DNA of 64,000 nucleotides from Flavobacteriales bacterium. Its GTDB lineage: Bacteria > Bacteroidota > Bacteroidia > CAIKAF01. The translations under genes and the position numbers were made by a program. The stretch lies in assembly GCA_022402535.1 (NCBI GenBank), contig JAKRSD010000028.1:17584-81583 (forward strand). Direction: 5' to 3'. Under the pieces are notes generated by a model. The model made no database searches. It was not told the DNA's origin and saw nothing but the letters and a program-made list of their open reading frames with translations. Positions 36,174-45,528 of this stretch are shown one piece after another. Positions within the stretch are counted from its first letter, which is position 1, and every line of letters starts with the position of its first letter.

Positions 36174-36304
36174 ATTTCAAATTAATTGAAATCATATCCA
36201 ATCGAATATAGTATAATTCGATTACAGATGAATTTGGTATTAAGAGAAAAAACTGATATTCTCCGTTTTGCGGAATATAATTCAGCAGTTAAGAGCTTCC
36301 GTTT

Positions 36305-36709
36305 CTAAAGCGGAACAAGCTCCCACTCATCTACATTGGAACCGGTTTGCTTAACCACTAACTTTGAGTTACTTAATGTAACGAGTTGAAAAATTTGTAT
36401 TTCTCCATTATCACTGTATTCTCTAACTAGTGAAGAATAGTTGTTTGTGAAATCCCATATACCGGAACGTCCCACAGGAATGGTAGCCACGGTGGCATTC
36501 TCCATAAAATTTTTATCCTTGGTAAAGGCAAGGCGGTAATTCACCCATAGGGAATTCCAATCGGACGTTTTATCCACTCCGTTTTGGGTAAAACGGTTTA
36601 CTTTCCACGTTTTGCTGATGCGGTTCAGGTAGGTGTTTTCCTTAGAACAGGAGGATAATACAAACGTGATGGATAATACGAATACGGCTGTAAAAAGTGA
36701 TTTTCTCAT
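36305..36709 (-). CDS. small lipocalin-like lipoprotein
   Basis: A 134-residue protein with a lipoprotein signal (VLSSC, Cys at residue 21) and then the pattern ISKTWKVNRFTQNGVD and GIWDFTNNYSSLV, typical of small Bacteroidota lipocalin-like lipoproteins that open with a Trp-containing strand. Function unknown. It lies 22 bases downstream of the purB stop on the same strand and may be co-transcribed. Confidence 0.7.
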   Translation of the reverse strand: MRKSLFTAVFVLSITFVLSSCSKENTYLNRISKTWKVNRFTQNGVDKTSDWNSLWVNYRLAFTKDKNFMENATVATIPVGRSGIWDFTNNYSSLVREYSDNGEIQIFQLVTLSNSKLVVKQTGSNVDEWELVPL

Positions 36710-36731
36710 GGCTTAATTTTTATCGAATGTA

Positions 36732-38072
36732 TTAAAAAACGCCCGTATAATTTTCGGGAGTGAGGGTGTACATTTCTTCTTTCACCGATTCGGCAATATC
36801 CAGTCCGTCTATAAATTCGCGTATGCTTTCGGCATTGATTTCTTTGCCCCGTGTAAGCTCTTTCAGTTTTTCGTAAGGCTGCGGATAGCCTTCGCGGCGC
36901 AGGATGGTCTGAATGGCTTCGGCCAGTACGGCTCTGTTTTTATTCAGGTCGGCGCGGAAAGCTTCTTCATTCAACAGGAGTTTTCCTAAGCCTCTGTTTG
37001 TGGCATCAATGGCAATAATGGTATGGGCCACAGGCACACCCAGATTTCGGAGAACGGTGGAATCGGTAAGATCGCGTTGAAGTCTGGAAACGGGCAGTTT
37101 GGCCGCAAGGTGCTCAAACAGGGCATTGGCAATACCCAGATTGCCTTCCGAATTTTCAAAATCAATCGGGTTTACTTTGTGGGGCATGGCACTGGAACCC
37201 ACTTCGCCGGCTTTGGTTTTTTGTTTGAAGTATTCCATGGAAATATAGGTCCACATGTCGCGGTCCAAATCCAGAATAATGGTATTGATGCGTTTCATGC
37301 CGTCGCAGTAAGCGGCCAACATATCGTAATGTTCGATCTGGGTGGTGTATTGCGAACGCGAAAGCCCAAGCGAAGCACAGAATGAATTGCCGAACGATAC
37401 CCAATCCAAAGAAGGATATGCCACATGATGGGCATTGAAATTGCCGGTGGCACCTCCAAATTTACAGGCTGTAGGAATGGTTTTCACCATATCTAATTGC
37501 TTTTGAAGCCTTTCTGTAAACACGAGGATTTCTTTCCCCAATTTGGTGGGTGAGGCCGGCTGACCGTGTGTGCGGGCCAGCATCGGAATATCTTTCCATT
37601 CGGCAGCCAGGGCATTCAGGTTGCGAATCAGGTTTTCCACCGACGGAAATAACACATCTTCGTTACATTCTTTCAGCGAAAGCGGAATGGATGTATTGTT
37701 CACATCCTGAGAGGTTAACCCAAAATGGACAAATTCCAGATAGGCGTCAATTCCCAATCCCTGAAGTTTTTCTTTGATGTAATATTCCACAGCTTTTACG
37801 TCGTGGTTGGTTGTTTTTTCAATTTCTTTCACCCGGAGGGCACCGTTTTCATCAAAGTTCAAATACACATCGCGCAGCGCGGGGTATAGCGATTTATCAA
37901 ATTGGCTGAGTTGGGGCAGGGGCATTTCGGCCAGGGCAATAAAGTATTCTATTTCTATGCGGATACGGTATTTGATCAGGGCCCACTCCGAAAAGTAGGA
38001 AGCCAGTCCGCTCACTTTGTTTCTGTATCTTCCGTCAATGGGCGAAATGGCCGTAAGTGTATTTAATTCCAT
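36732..38072 (-). CDS. purB: adenylosuccinate lyase
   Basis: Acts twice in purine synthesis, on SAICAR and on adenylosuccinate. The 446 residues contain TNHDVKAVEYYIKE, the catalytic-histidine segment ARTHGQPASPTKLGKE, GATGNFNAHH and the fumarase-superfamily signature GSSAMPHKVNP. The N-terminus (LTAISPIDGRY) matches the E. coli-type PurB. Start ATG 38072, with a -7 element 18 bases upstream. Confidence 0.96.
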   Translation of the reverse strand: MELNTLTAISPIDGRYRNKVSGLASYFSEWALIKYRIRIEIEYFIALAEMPLPQLSQFDKSLYPALRDVYLNFDENGALRVKEIEKTTNHDVKAVEYYIKEKLQGLGIDAYLEFVHFGLTSQDVNNTSIPLSLKECNEDVLFPSVENLIRNLNALAAEWKDIPMLARTHGQPASPTKLGKEILVFTERLQKQLDMVKTIPTACKFGGATGNFNAHHVAYPSLDWVSFGNSFCASLGLSRSQYTTQIEHYDMLAAYCDGMKRINTIILDLDRDMWTYISMEYFKQKTKAGEVGSSAMPHKVNPIDFENSEGNLGIANALFEHLAAKLPVSRLQRDLTDSTVLRNLGVPVAHTIIAIDATNRGLGKLLLNEEAFRADLNKNRAVLAEAIQTILRREGYPQPYEKLKELTRGKEINAESIREFIDGLDIAESVKEEMYTLTPENYTGVF

Positions 38073-38089
38073 GCTATTTTTCTAAAAGG

Positions 38090-38097
38090 CAAAGATA
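38090..38097 (-). promoter_or_regulatory. -7 promoter element of purB
   Basis: TATCTTTG on the minus strand, exact TAnnTTTG match, 18 bases before the purB ATG. Confidence 0.6.
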
Positions 38098-38233
38098 ATG
38101 CTTACGCTTGTTTTTATCTGCTTTTTGTTTGTGGTTTAAATTACTTACCCTTGAACGATTTCCGGTTTAGAACCTTAATTTTACGCCCTTATTTTTCAAA
38201 AACAACCGCAGGGTTTATTCGTTTTAAGTGGGC

Positions 38234-41071
38234 ATGAAAGTGAAAAAGCAGAAGAAGGAGGAAGTAAAAAGCCCCGGAAAAAACATATTTATCAAAGGTG
38301 CCCGGGTGCACAACCTGAAGAATATTGATGTAGAAATCCCGCGTAATAAACTCGTGGTCATAACCGGTCTTTCGGGTTCGGGAAAATCATCCTTGGCATT
38401 TGAAACGCTTTATGCTGAAGGACAGCGCCGTTATGTAGAAAGCCTCAGTTCCTATGCCCGTCAGTTTTTGGGCAGATTGGATAAACCCGATGTGGATTAT
38501 ATTCATGGAATTTCGCCGGCTATTGCCATAGAACAGAAGGTGAATACATCCAATCCGCGCTCTACGGTGGGCATCAGCACCGAGATTTATGATTATCTCA
38601 AACTGTTGTTTGCCCGTGTGGGAAAAACCATCAGCCCTATTTCAGGTAACGAAGTCCGCCGTCACACCGAAAGCGATGTGTCCGATGCCGTAGCTTCCAT
38701 GCCCGAAGGAACCCGTCTGGCTTTGGTTTGCCCATTATCTCCCAAAGCGGGACGCACGCCGGCCCAGGAAATTTCGGTTTTGCTTCAGCAGGGATTTTCC
38801 AGAGCCATCATTCATGATGAAACGGTTAGGTTGGATGAAATTGCAGAAAAGGAACTGAAAAAATTGAAAGCCAGTGAAGTCTGGCTGTTAATTGACCGTT
38901 TTTCGGCCGATGCGTCGGATGAAACGCTTGCCCGAGTGGCCGATTCGGCTTCCACTGCTTTTTTTGAAGGCAGCGGTTCGTGTATGCTTTTGGTGTATGG
39001 TGAAGGCAAAACACCCGAGCGGGCCATGGATTTCAGCAATAAATTTGAACTGGACGGAATCGTGTTCGAAGAACCATCCGTAAATCTGTTCACGTTCAAT
39101 AATCCGTTCGGGGCCTGCAAAACCTGCGAAGGGTTCGGTTGGGTGCTGGGAATTGATGAAGAATTGGTGATTCCCGATAAAAGTCTTTCGGTATATGAAG
39201 GGGCAGTGGCCTGCTGGAAGGGCGATAAACTGAGCGAATGGCGCGATGATTTTGTAAAAAAATCGGTACGTAAAGATTTTCCGATTCACAGACCTTATAT
39301 AGAACTTTCGGATGCTGAGCGGGAACTGCTCTGGCGTGGAGATAAAGACCTGTATGGCATTGATGATTTTTTCAAATTTGTTGAAGAACAGACTTTTAAA
39401 ATTCAATACAGGGTGCTGCTTTCGCGCTATAGAGGGCGAACGGTATGTTACGATTGCAAAGGAACCCGTTTGCGCCGCGACGCCAATTATGTGAAAATAG
39501 GTGGAAAGTCAATCACCGAATTGGTGCTGATGCCTGTGGATGAGGCTCTGGCCTTTTTCAACACCCTTGAACTTTCTGAACATGATGCCAAAGTGGGCAA
39601 CCGCCTGTTGACAGAAATCAGGCAACGCCTCGGTTTTCTGTGTGATGTGGGCTTGGGTTATCTGACATTGAACCGTCGTTCCAACTCTCTGTCCGGAGGC
39701 GAATCACAACGCATCAACCTGGCAACTTCGCTCGGAAGCAGTTTGGTGGGCAGCATGTATATTTTGGATGAACCGAGTATAGGACTTCACTCGCGTGATA
39801 CCGAAAAGTTGGTACACGTTATTAAAAACCTGAGGGATTTGGGCAATACAGTGGTGGTTGTGGAACATGATGAGGACATCATGAAACATGCCGACTACAT
39901 TATTGATATGGGACCCGGAGCCGGCAGATTGGGCGGAGAAGTGGTGTTTAACGGTCCAGCGTCCGAAATGAAAGACGTGAAAGAAGGATTTACGGGGCCT
40001 TATTTATCCGGGAAAATGGAAATTCCTGTTCCGGCCAAACGACGTCCTTGGATCAATCATATTGAAATTACCGGTGCCCGGGAAAACAACCTGAAAAATG
40101 TATCGGTTAAAATTCCGTTGGGTGTGCTTACCGCCGTCACCGGGGTGAGCGGTTCGGGAAAAACTTCGTTGATCAAACAGGTTTTTTATCCCGCATTAAT
40201 GCGCCATTATGGGGGATATGGAGATAAATCGGGCGCATTTGAAAAACTGAAAGGTGGACTTTCGTTGTTGCAGGGCGCGGAAATGGTCGACCAAAATCCG
40301 ATCGGAAAATCTTCCCGTTCCAACCCGGTTACCTATTTAAAGGCATATGATGAAATCCGGGCGTTGTATTCCGCCTTGCCCAAAGCCAAACAAGACGGAC
40401 TCAAACCTGCCCATTTTTCGTTCAATGTGGCAGGTGGCCGCTGCGATACTTGCGAAGGCGAAGGCTCAGTGACCATAGAAATGCAGTTCATGGCTGATGT
40501 AACTCTGCAATGTGAGAGCTGCAAAGGAAAACGGTTTAAGGAAGAAATTTTAGCCGTGGAATACCGTGGAAAAAATATCTCGGATATTTTGGATTTAACG
40601 GTGGAAGAGGCTATCGCTTTTTTTAAGGAAGGGGATAAGGCAGGTGTAAAAATTGCCGAAAAATTACAGCCGCTTTCTGATGTGGGCTTAGATTACGTGA
40701 AACTCGGTCAGGCTTCTTCAACCCTTTCGGGGGGCGAGGCCCAGCGGGTGAAGCTGGCTTACTTCTTATCAAAAGGGGTAAATGAGGGTAAAAAACTTTT
40801 CATTTTTGATGAACCCACCACAGGGCTGCATTTTCATGATATCAATAAACTCATGGATTCGTTTAATGCATTGATTGAAAAAGGGCACAGCATACTTGTA
40901 ATCGAGCATAATCTGGATGTGGTGAAGTGCTGTGATTGGGTGATTGATATGGGTCCCGAAGGCGGAAATGCCGGTGGAACAGTTGTATTTGAAGGGACTC
41001 CCGAGGATTTGGTGAAAGCTAAAAATTCCCACACGGCAAAATATCTGAGAGATAAAATCAAAAAATACTAA
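38234..41071 (+). CDS. uvrA: excinuclease ABC subunit A
   Basis: Damage-recognition ATPase of nucleotide excision repair. About 945 residues with two ABC modules: Walker [12 protein letters not shown] near residue 45 and [10 protein letters not shown] near 637, two LSGGE(S/A)QR signatures, and the zinc modules [20 protein letters not shown] and CDTCEGEGS...[10 protein letters not shown] start at ATG 38234 ([10 protein letters not shown]); an in-frame GTG lies six bases earlier. Followed after ten bases by a small secreted protein gene. Confidence 0.97.
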   Translation: MKVKKQKKEEVKSPGKNIFIKGARVHNLKNIDVEIPRNKLVVITGLSGSGKSSLAFETLYAEGQRRYVESLSSYARQFLGRLDKPDVDYIHGISPAIAIEQKVNTSNPRSTVGISTEIYDYLKLLFARVGKTISPISGNEVRRHTESDVSDAVASMPEGTRLALVCPLSPKAGRTPAQEISVLLQQGFSRAIIHDETVRLDEIAEKELKKLKASEVWLLIDRFSADASDETLARVADSASTAFFEGSGSCMLLVYGEGKTPERAMDFSNKFELDGIVFEEPSVNLFTFNNPFGACKTCEGFGWVLGIDEELVIPDKSLSVYEGAVACWKGDKLSEWRDDFVKKSVRKDFPIHRPYIELSDAERELLWRGDKDLYGIDDFFKFVEEQTFKIQYRVLLSRYRGRTVCYDCKGTRLRRDANYVKIGGKSITELVLMPVDEALAFFNTLELSEHDAKVGNRLLTEIRQRLGFLCDVGLGYLTLNRRSNSLSGGESQRINLATSLGSSLVGSMYILDEPSIGLHSRDTEKLVHVIKNLRDLGNTVVVVEHDEDIMKHADYIIDMGPGAGRLGGEVVFNGPASEMKDVKEGFTGPYLSGKMEIPVPAKRRPWINHIEITGARENNLKNVSVKIPLGVLTAVTGVSGSGKTSLIKQVFYPALMRHYGGYGDKSGAFEKLKGGLSLLQGAEMVDQNPIGKSSRSNPVTYLKAYDEIRALYSALPKAKQDGLKPAHFSFNVAGGRCDTCEGEGSVTIEMQFMADVTLQCESCKGKRFKEEILAVEYRGKNISDILDLTVEEAIAFFKEGDKAGVKIAEKLQPLSDVGLDYVKLGQASSTLSGGEAQRVKLAYFLSKGVNEGKKLFIFDEPTTGLHFHDINKLMDSFNALIEKGHSILVIEHNLDVVKCCDWVIDMGPEGGNAGGTVVFEGTPEDLVKAKNSHTAKYLRDKIKKY

Positions 41072-41081
41072 ATTTGCCCTT

Positions 41082-41486
41082 ATGAGTATTATATCACTGA
41101 TTGCCGCTTTTCTATTTTCATCTCCAACTGAAAGTTGGGTTTCTTATAAATCCACCCCGCAGGTAGATGTATTGTATATGCCTTCTGATTGTCATGATGA
41201 AGTGAATGGGATACATAGAAACTATCTGTTACTGAAATTCGTGAATAAAACATCCCAAAAGCTTACAATCACCTGGCAACACGAGCGCTATGAAGGAACA
41301 GTCTGTAAAACCTGCAACAAACCCGAATATGCCTATTCGCTCACTTTATTGCCCAATCAGACCATTCAGGCAAATTGTAGCTCTACGGAAAGAGAATTAA
41401 AAGTATTTGTAAAGCATCTGGATTTACCTAATTCAGGCACTTTCACTCGTTTTGAAATGGGTAATTTTACCGTTCAGGCTCAATAA
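41082..41486 (+). CDS. small exported protein of unknown function with CxxC motif
   Basis: A 134-residue protein with a short signal peptide (IISLIAAFLFSSP). The body is beta-rich and contains four cysteines, two in VCKTCNKPE, that could form disulfides in the periplasm. I recognise no family. It follows uvrA closely and may be read through from it. Its end overlaps the end of the convergent MORN-2 gene by seven bases. Confidence 0.65.
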   Translation: MSIISLIAAFLFSSPTESWVSYKSTPQVDVLYMPSDCHDEVNGIHRNYLLLKFVNKTSQKLTITWQHERYEGTVCKTCNKPEYAYSLTLLPNQTIQANCSSTERELKVFVKHLDLPNSGTFTRFEMGNFTVQAQ

Positions 41487-43864
41487 GCCCCTTTCTTAAT
41501 AATTTTTACTTCATCCCCATTTTGGAATAGTTTTTCGGCGGTTACTTTACCGGCTTTGTCATAAAAAGTCCATTTTCCCGATTTGATTCCGGCTTTGTAA
41601 TAGCCTTTTACCTGCGGCGTATTGTTGGGATAATACCGCACAAATTCACCATCGTACACATCGTTTTTAATGGTGTAATAAGCCGCAGGCGAGCCATGCT
41701 GATAGTAGGTTTCCCAACGGCCGGTCCTTTTTCCTTCTTTGTAAACACCCTTTTCGGTTACGTTTCCAAACTCATAATATTCAGCTGACGGACCATGTTT
41801 CAGCCCGTTTTTATAATTTACTTCGCTTTTGATTTTTCCATTTTTATACCAATGTTTCCATAGCCCTGTCTGAAATCCTTTTTCGTAAGTTACTTCATAA
41901 CGCGGCGCCCCGTTTTCGTAGTAACCTTTCCACTTCCCGTGCATGCTTCCCATCACAAATTCCCCTTCATCTTCCATTTGTCCATTTTCGTAGTAGGCTA
42001 CAAAATAGCCGTGTTCGGTTCCGTTTTTGAAGGTGCCTTTGTGTTCAGTCTGTCCGTTTTCGAACCAGTATTCCCAAGGGCCGTTTTTTTCGTCGTATTT
42101 AAAGTAACCTTGTTTCCATTTCAGGCCGGTACTGTCCCAATAATTCCAGAGTGAATCGCGCAGGTCATTTTTGTAATATCCTTCATATTGTTTGATTTCA
42201 TCGGCCCAGTATTGAATCCATTTTCCGTTTCGTTTATCGTCGGCAAATTCGCCTTCTAAGTCTTTTTTTCCATCCGGGAAATACCATGTCCAATGCCCGG
42301 TTTTCAGACTGTCGGTGTACTCATAGATGCCTTCGGGGGTGCCGTTTTTATAAAAGGTTTTCCAAACGCCGTGGGGTTTATCGTTTTTGTAGTTGGCCAG
42401 TTCAAATACCTGCCCGTTATCGTGATATTGCGTCCATAAACCTTCCCGTTTCCCGTTTATTTTTTTGCCTTTCAGCTTTAGGGTTCCGTTTTCGAACCAG
42501 CTCCAGGTGCTGTCGTTTTCGTGATTTACGATACTGCGTTTGTTTCCGTTTTCATACCAGTAGTACCAGGTTCCGGTGGGTTTTCCGTCGGCATAGATTT
42601 CCAAGGAGTGTTTATTTCCGTTTTCGAAAAATTTCTGCCATTGTCCGGTAGGTTTATCTTCTTGAAAATAAATGATTTGTTCCGTTTTTCCGTCCAGATA
42701 ATAACTTTCCCATTTTCCTTGTTTTTTTCCGTTCACAAATTCGCCCGTTTCAGACACTTTGCCCGTATTTCCGTAAGTGGTCCAGCGACCCATTTTTACG
42801 CCTTTCAGTTCCACCCCTTCCGATTCTGTTTTGCCGTCAGGGTAAAAACTTTTGAATGCGCCCGTAAGCATATCGTGTTCTTCTTTCAGGTTTCCGTTAT
42901 CATAATAGGTTTTCCATATTCCCGTGGGATTTCCCTGGGCATCATACATTTTTTCGGATTCGGTTTTTCCGTTTTCATAGTAAGAGGTATAAGCCCCTAC
43001 AGGTTTTCCGTTTTTAAATTCCGCCGAAAGTTTTCGCTTTCCGCTTTCGTGGTTATAAGTCCATTTTCCCGTTTCCGTACCGTTTTCGTATTGTCCTTTT
43101 GATTTTACTTTTCCGTTTACGTACCACTCCTGATATTTTCCTGTAAAAACCCCGTTTTCATCAATCACGGCATCAATTTTCGGTTTGTTTTCACCGTAAT
43201 ATACTTTGTAAGTTCCATTCACAAAATCTTCAATCATCTGCACACTTCCGTCGCGGAAGTATTGCACCCACAAGCCTTCTTTTTTATCTTCTGAAAAATA
43301 CCCCTGCGACATCATGATTCCGTTGTCGTGCCACATGGTCCATCTTCCTTCTCTAATGCCTTTTTTGTAAAAGAAATCTCCGGTTTTAATTCCTCCGGGT
43401 GAGTAGGTGATGTGTTTTCCGTCAGGCAGGTTTTCTTTCCAGCCGTTGATGCTTTTTACATTGCCGTTTTGATAATACTCCGTCCATTTACCCTCTTTTT
43501 TTCCGCTTTTCAGCGTGCCTTTCACCATCAGTTTTTCGCTTTCGTAATAAATTTTTACGGAGCCTTTGCTAAAATCGGTTTCAGATTTCAAATTACCGTT
43601 CAAATAATATTCTTTCCACATCCCTGTTTTTTTGCCTTCGGTATAGTTTCCTTCGGCGCTCACAGAACCATTGGTGTAAAATTCAGTCCACTTACCTGTT
43701 TTTTTTCCGTCCGAAAGTTCACCTGTGGCTTTGGGTCTTCCGTTGGCATGCAGTTCCTGCACCGTTTGTGAATAAAGAGAAGAAGCGGATAAGGAAAGAA
43801 GAAAAAATCCGGCTATTAAAACCCTTGAAAGAAGAAGTTGAGTATAAGCGTAAAATTTATTCAC
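41480..43864 (-). CDS. giant exported MORN-2 repeat protein, about 32 repeats
   Basis: About 794 residues that are almost entirely MORN-2 repeats. I count about 32 units of 20-25 residues of the form GKWTEYYQNGNVKSxxxYKNG, starting right after the signal peptide. No enzymatic domain is present. The frame opens as far back as 44194 and has an ATG at 43945, but the GTG at 43864 gives a clean signal peptide (MNKFYAYTQLLLSRVLIAGF, ending SSLYSQ), so I use it. The shorter MORN-2 protein at 16.2 kb is a relative. The regular beta-solenoid would be some 15-20 nm long; role unknown, perhaps in the cell envelope. Confidence 0.85.
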   Translation of the reverse strand: MNKFYAYTQLLLSRVLIAGFFLLSLSASSLYSQTVQELHANGRPKATGELSDGKKTGKWTEFYTNGSVSAEGNYTEGKKTGMWKEYYLNGNLKSETDFSKGSVKIYYESEKLMVKGTLKSGKKEGKWTEYYQNGNVKSINGWKENLPDGKHITYSPGGIKTGDFFYKKGIREGRWTMWHDNGIMMSQGYFSEDKKEGLWVQYFRDGSVQMIEDFVNGTYKVYYGENKPKIDAVIDENGVFTGKYQEWYVNGKVKSKGQYENGTETGKWTYNHESGKRKLSAEFKNGKPVGAYTSYYENGKTESEKMYDAQGNPTGIWKTYYDNGNLKEEHDMLTGAFKSFYPDGKTESEGVELKGVKMGRWTTYGNTGKVSETGEFVNGKKQGKWESYYLDGKTEQIIYFQEDKPTGQWQKFFENGNKHSLEIYADGKPTGTWYYWYENGNKRSIVNHENDSTWSWFENGTLKLKGKKINGKREGLWTQYHDNGQVFELANYKNDKPHGVWKTFYKNGTPEGIYEYTDSLKTGHWTWYFPDGKKDLEGEFADDKRNGKWIQYWADEIKQYEGYYKNDLRDSLWNYWDSTGLKWKQGYFKYDEKNGPWEYWFENGQTEHKGTFKNGTEHGYFVAYYENGQMEDEGEFVMGSMHGKWKGYYENGAPRYEVTYEKGFQTGLWKHWYKNGKIKSEVNYKNGLKHGPSAEYYEFGNVTEKGVYKEGKRTGRWETYYQHGSPAAYYTIKNDVYDGEFVRYYPNNTPQVKGYYKAGIKSGKWTFYDKAGKVTAEKLFQNGDEVKIIKKGAY

Positions 43865-44026
43865 AGAAAAAACGGAGCCTGCAGAATCGGGAAAAGCCTG
43901 TTGTTTGCCGTTAGCGTGGGGAATAATCTGAAATGTGGTTATCATGCAATTCGAATTGACTGAAAAATGTAAAAAACTTTTTAAACGTGGACACAAATTT
44001 GCAATCATCTGCCTGTAAAAATCATT

Positions 44027-44034
44027 TATACTTG
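44027..44034 (+). promoter_or_regulatory. -7-like promoter element of yqgE
   Basis: TATACTTG, one base off TAnnTTTG, 20 bases before the ATG at 44055. Confidence 0.4.
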
Positions 44035-44054
44035 CATTAATTCCTAACAACTGA

Positions 44055-44606
44055 ATGGTGATGAACATAGAAAAAGGAAAAATACTTACAGCCACACCGT
44101 TTCTGGAGGACCCTTTTTTTAGAAAAACGGTCGTTTTGCTTGCTGATTTTAATGCGGAAGGAACTTTAGGATTTATTATGAACCGGGTAACCAATCTTAA
44201 ATTAGCCGATCTGCTGGAGGGAATTCATTTTGATGCAGATATTTATTACGGCGGACCTGTAGGAAATGAAAGTGTTTACTATCTGCATACATTGGGTGAT
44301 AAACTTACAGACAGTGTAGAAATTTTGCCCGGTTTATTTTGGGGTGGCAGTTTTGAACAACTAAAAACCTTGTTAAATACCGGAGCAGAATCGGAAGACA
44401 GGGTCCGTTTTTTTGCCGGATATTCGGGTTGGGATGCCGGACAATTGGAAGATGAAATTGAAGCCAAATCTTGGATTGTAGGGAAAACAAAAAGCCGCGA
44501 AGTCATGGATATTAAACCTGATGAAGAAATCTGGCGCCTGAAGTTGAAGGCTGACAGCGAATATGCCATTTGGAGTAATTTTACAGACACGCCCCATCTC
44601 AACTGA
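44055..44606 (+). CDS. YqgE/AlgH family protein
   Basis: A 183-residue cytoplasmic protein: GKILTATPFLEDPFFRKTVV, GTLGFIMNR, YYGGPVGNESVYYLH and FAGYSGWDAGQLEDEI are the conserved blocks. The family is widespread and its biochemical role is still unknown. An alternative ATG lies two codons on. Single gene. Confidence 0.93.
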   Translation: MVMNIEKGKILTATPFLEDPFFRKTVVLLADFNAEGTLGFIMNRVTNLKLADLLEGIHFDADIYYGGPVGNESVYYLHTLGDKLTDSVEILPGLFWGGSFEQLKTLLNTGAESEDRVRFFAGYSGWDAGQLEDEIEAKSWIVGKTKSREVMDIKPDEEIWRLKLKADSEYAIWSNFTDTPHLN

Positions 44607-44734
44607 AAAATTGGCAGCCAAACAGGTTAAGGAATTCCTAATTTTGTAAACAAATTGTGCTTTTTTGAGTCTATTGTATGTTAAAAGTTCAACCGGCACA
44701 TGTATTGAAGCCGATATATAAATTGTAAAGAACC

Positions 44735-45424
44735 ATGTTATTTATCATCGCTATTTTCTTCATGTTGGTCAGCCTTTTGGTGGGCTGGAGATTGAAATCA
44801 AAATTTAATGAATATGCCCAGATTCCGTTAACTTCAGGGCTTTCAGGTAAAGAAATTGCCGAAAAAATGCTCCGTGATAACGGAATTCATGATGTATCCA
44901 TTACCTGTGTACCCGGGCAACTTACCGATCATTACAATCCTGCCAATAAAACCGTGAACCTGAGTCCGGATGTATATGGCGGACGAAGTGTTTCTGCCGC
45001 TGCCGTTTCGGCGCACGAGTGCGGACATGCTTTGCAGCATGCCCAGGCATACAAGTGGTTGGGTTTCCGTTCGGCTATGGTTCCGGTAACTCAGGTGAGT
45101 TCGCAGATTATGAATCTCGTATTTATCGGAACCATGATTTTTGGATTTGCCTTTCAGGGGGCTGCCATGGATACCATGTTGTACATTATTGTAGCCTGTC
45201 AGGCGGTGATTACTGCTTTTGCATTGGTAACGCTGCCCGTAGAATTTGATGCTTCGCGCAGGGCATTAGCCTGGTTAAACCAAACCGGAATGACTGCCGG
45301 CGAAGAGCATAAAAAGGCGGCCCACGCGTTACGTTTAGCAGCCACCACGTATATTGTTAATGCGCTATATGCAGTAACTACTCTGTTGTATTTTGTACTC
45401 AGGTTGTTGGCCCGCAGAGATTAA
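44735..45424 (+). CDS. zinc metallopeptidase of the YugP family
   Basis: A 229-residue inner-membrane protein with an N-terminal helix, the zinc-peptidase motif HECGH (His94, Glu95, His98) followed by further hydrophobic helices, and FDASRRALAWL that supplies the third ligand region. The N-terminal GLSGKEIAEKMLRDNGI is the family hallmark. Physiological substrate unknown. Ends with a terminator. Confidence 0.92.
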   Translation: MLFIIAIFFMLVSLLVGWRLKSKFNEYAQIPLTSGLSGKEIAEKMLRDNGIHDVSITCVPGQLTDHYNPANKTVNLSPDVYGGRSVSAAAVSAHECGHALQHAQAYKWLGFRSAMVPVTQVSSQIMNLVFIGTMIFGFAFQGAAMDTMLYIIVACQAVITAFALVTLPVEFDASRRALAWLNQTGMTAGEEHKKAAHALRLAATTYIVNALYAVTTLLYFVLRLLARRD

Positions 45425-45452
45425 TTTGGAAAATAAGTTTGAATATTTCTTA

Positions 45453-45488
45453 AAAGGTTGTCTGTAAGCAGGCAACCTTTTTGTTTTT
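45453..45488 (+). terminator. intrinsic terminator after the YugP-type protease gene
   Basis: AAAGGTTG (45453-45460) pairs with CAACCTTT (45473-45480), followed by TTTGTTTTTG. Confidence 0.85.
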
Positions 45489-45528
45489 GTAGGGCATTGT
45501 TTACCTTTATCCGATTAATACTTATCTC

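Noticed and set aside
42521..43102. Long plus-strand frame inside the MORN-2 gene
   Set aside because: It is the antisense of a highly repetitive coding sequence; its Phe/Arg/Ser-rich translation mirrors the repeat codons.
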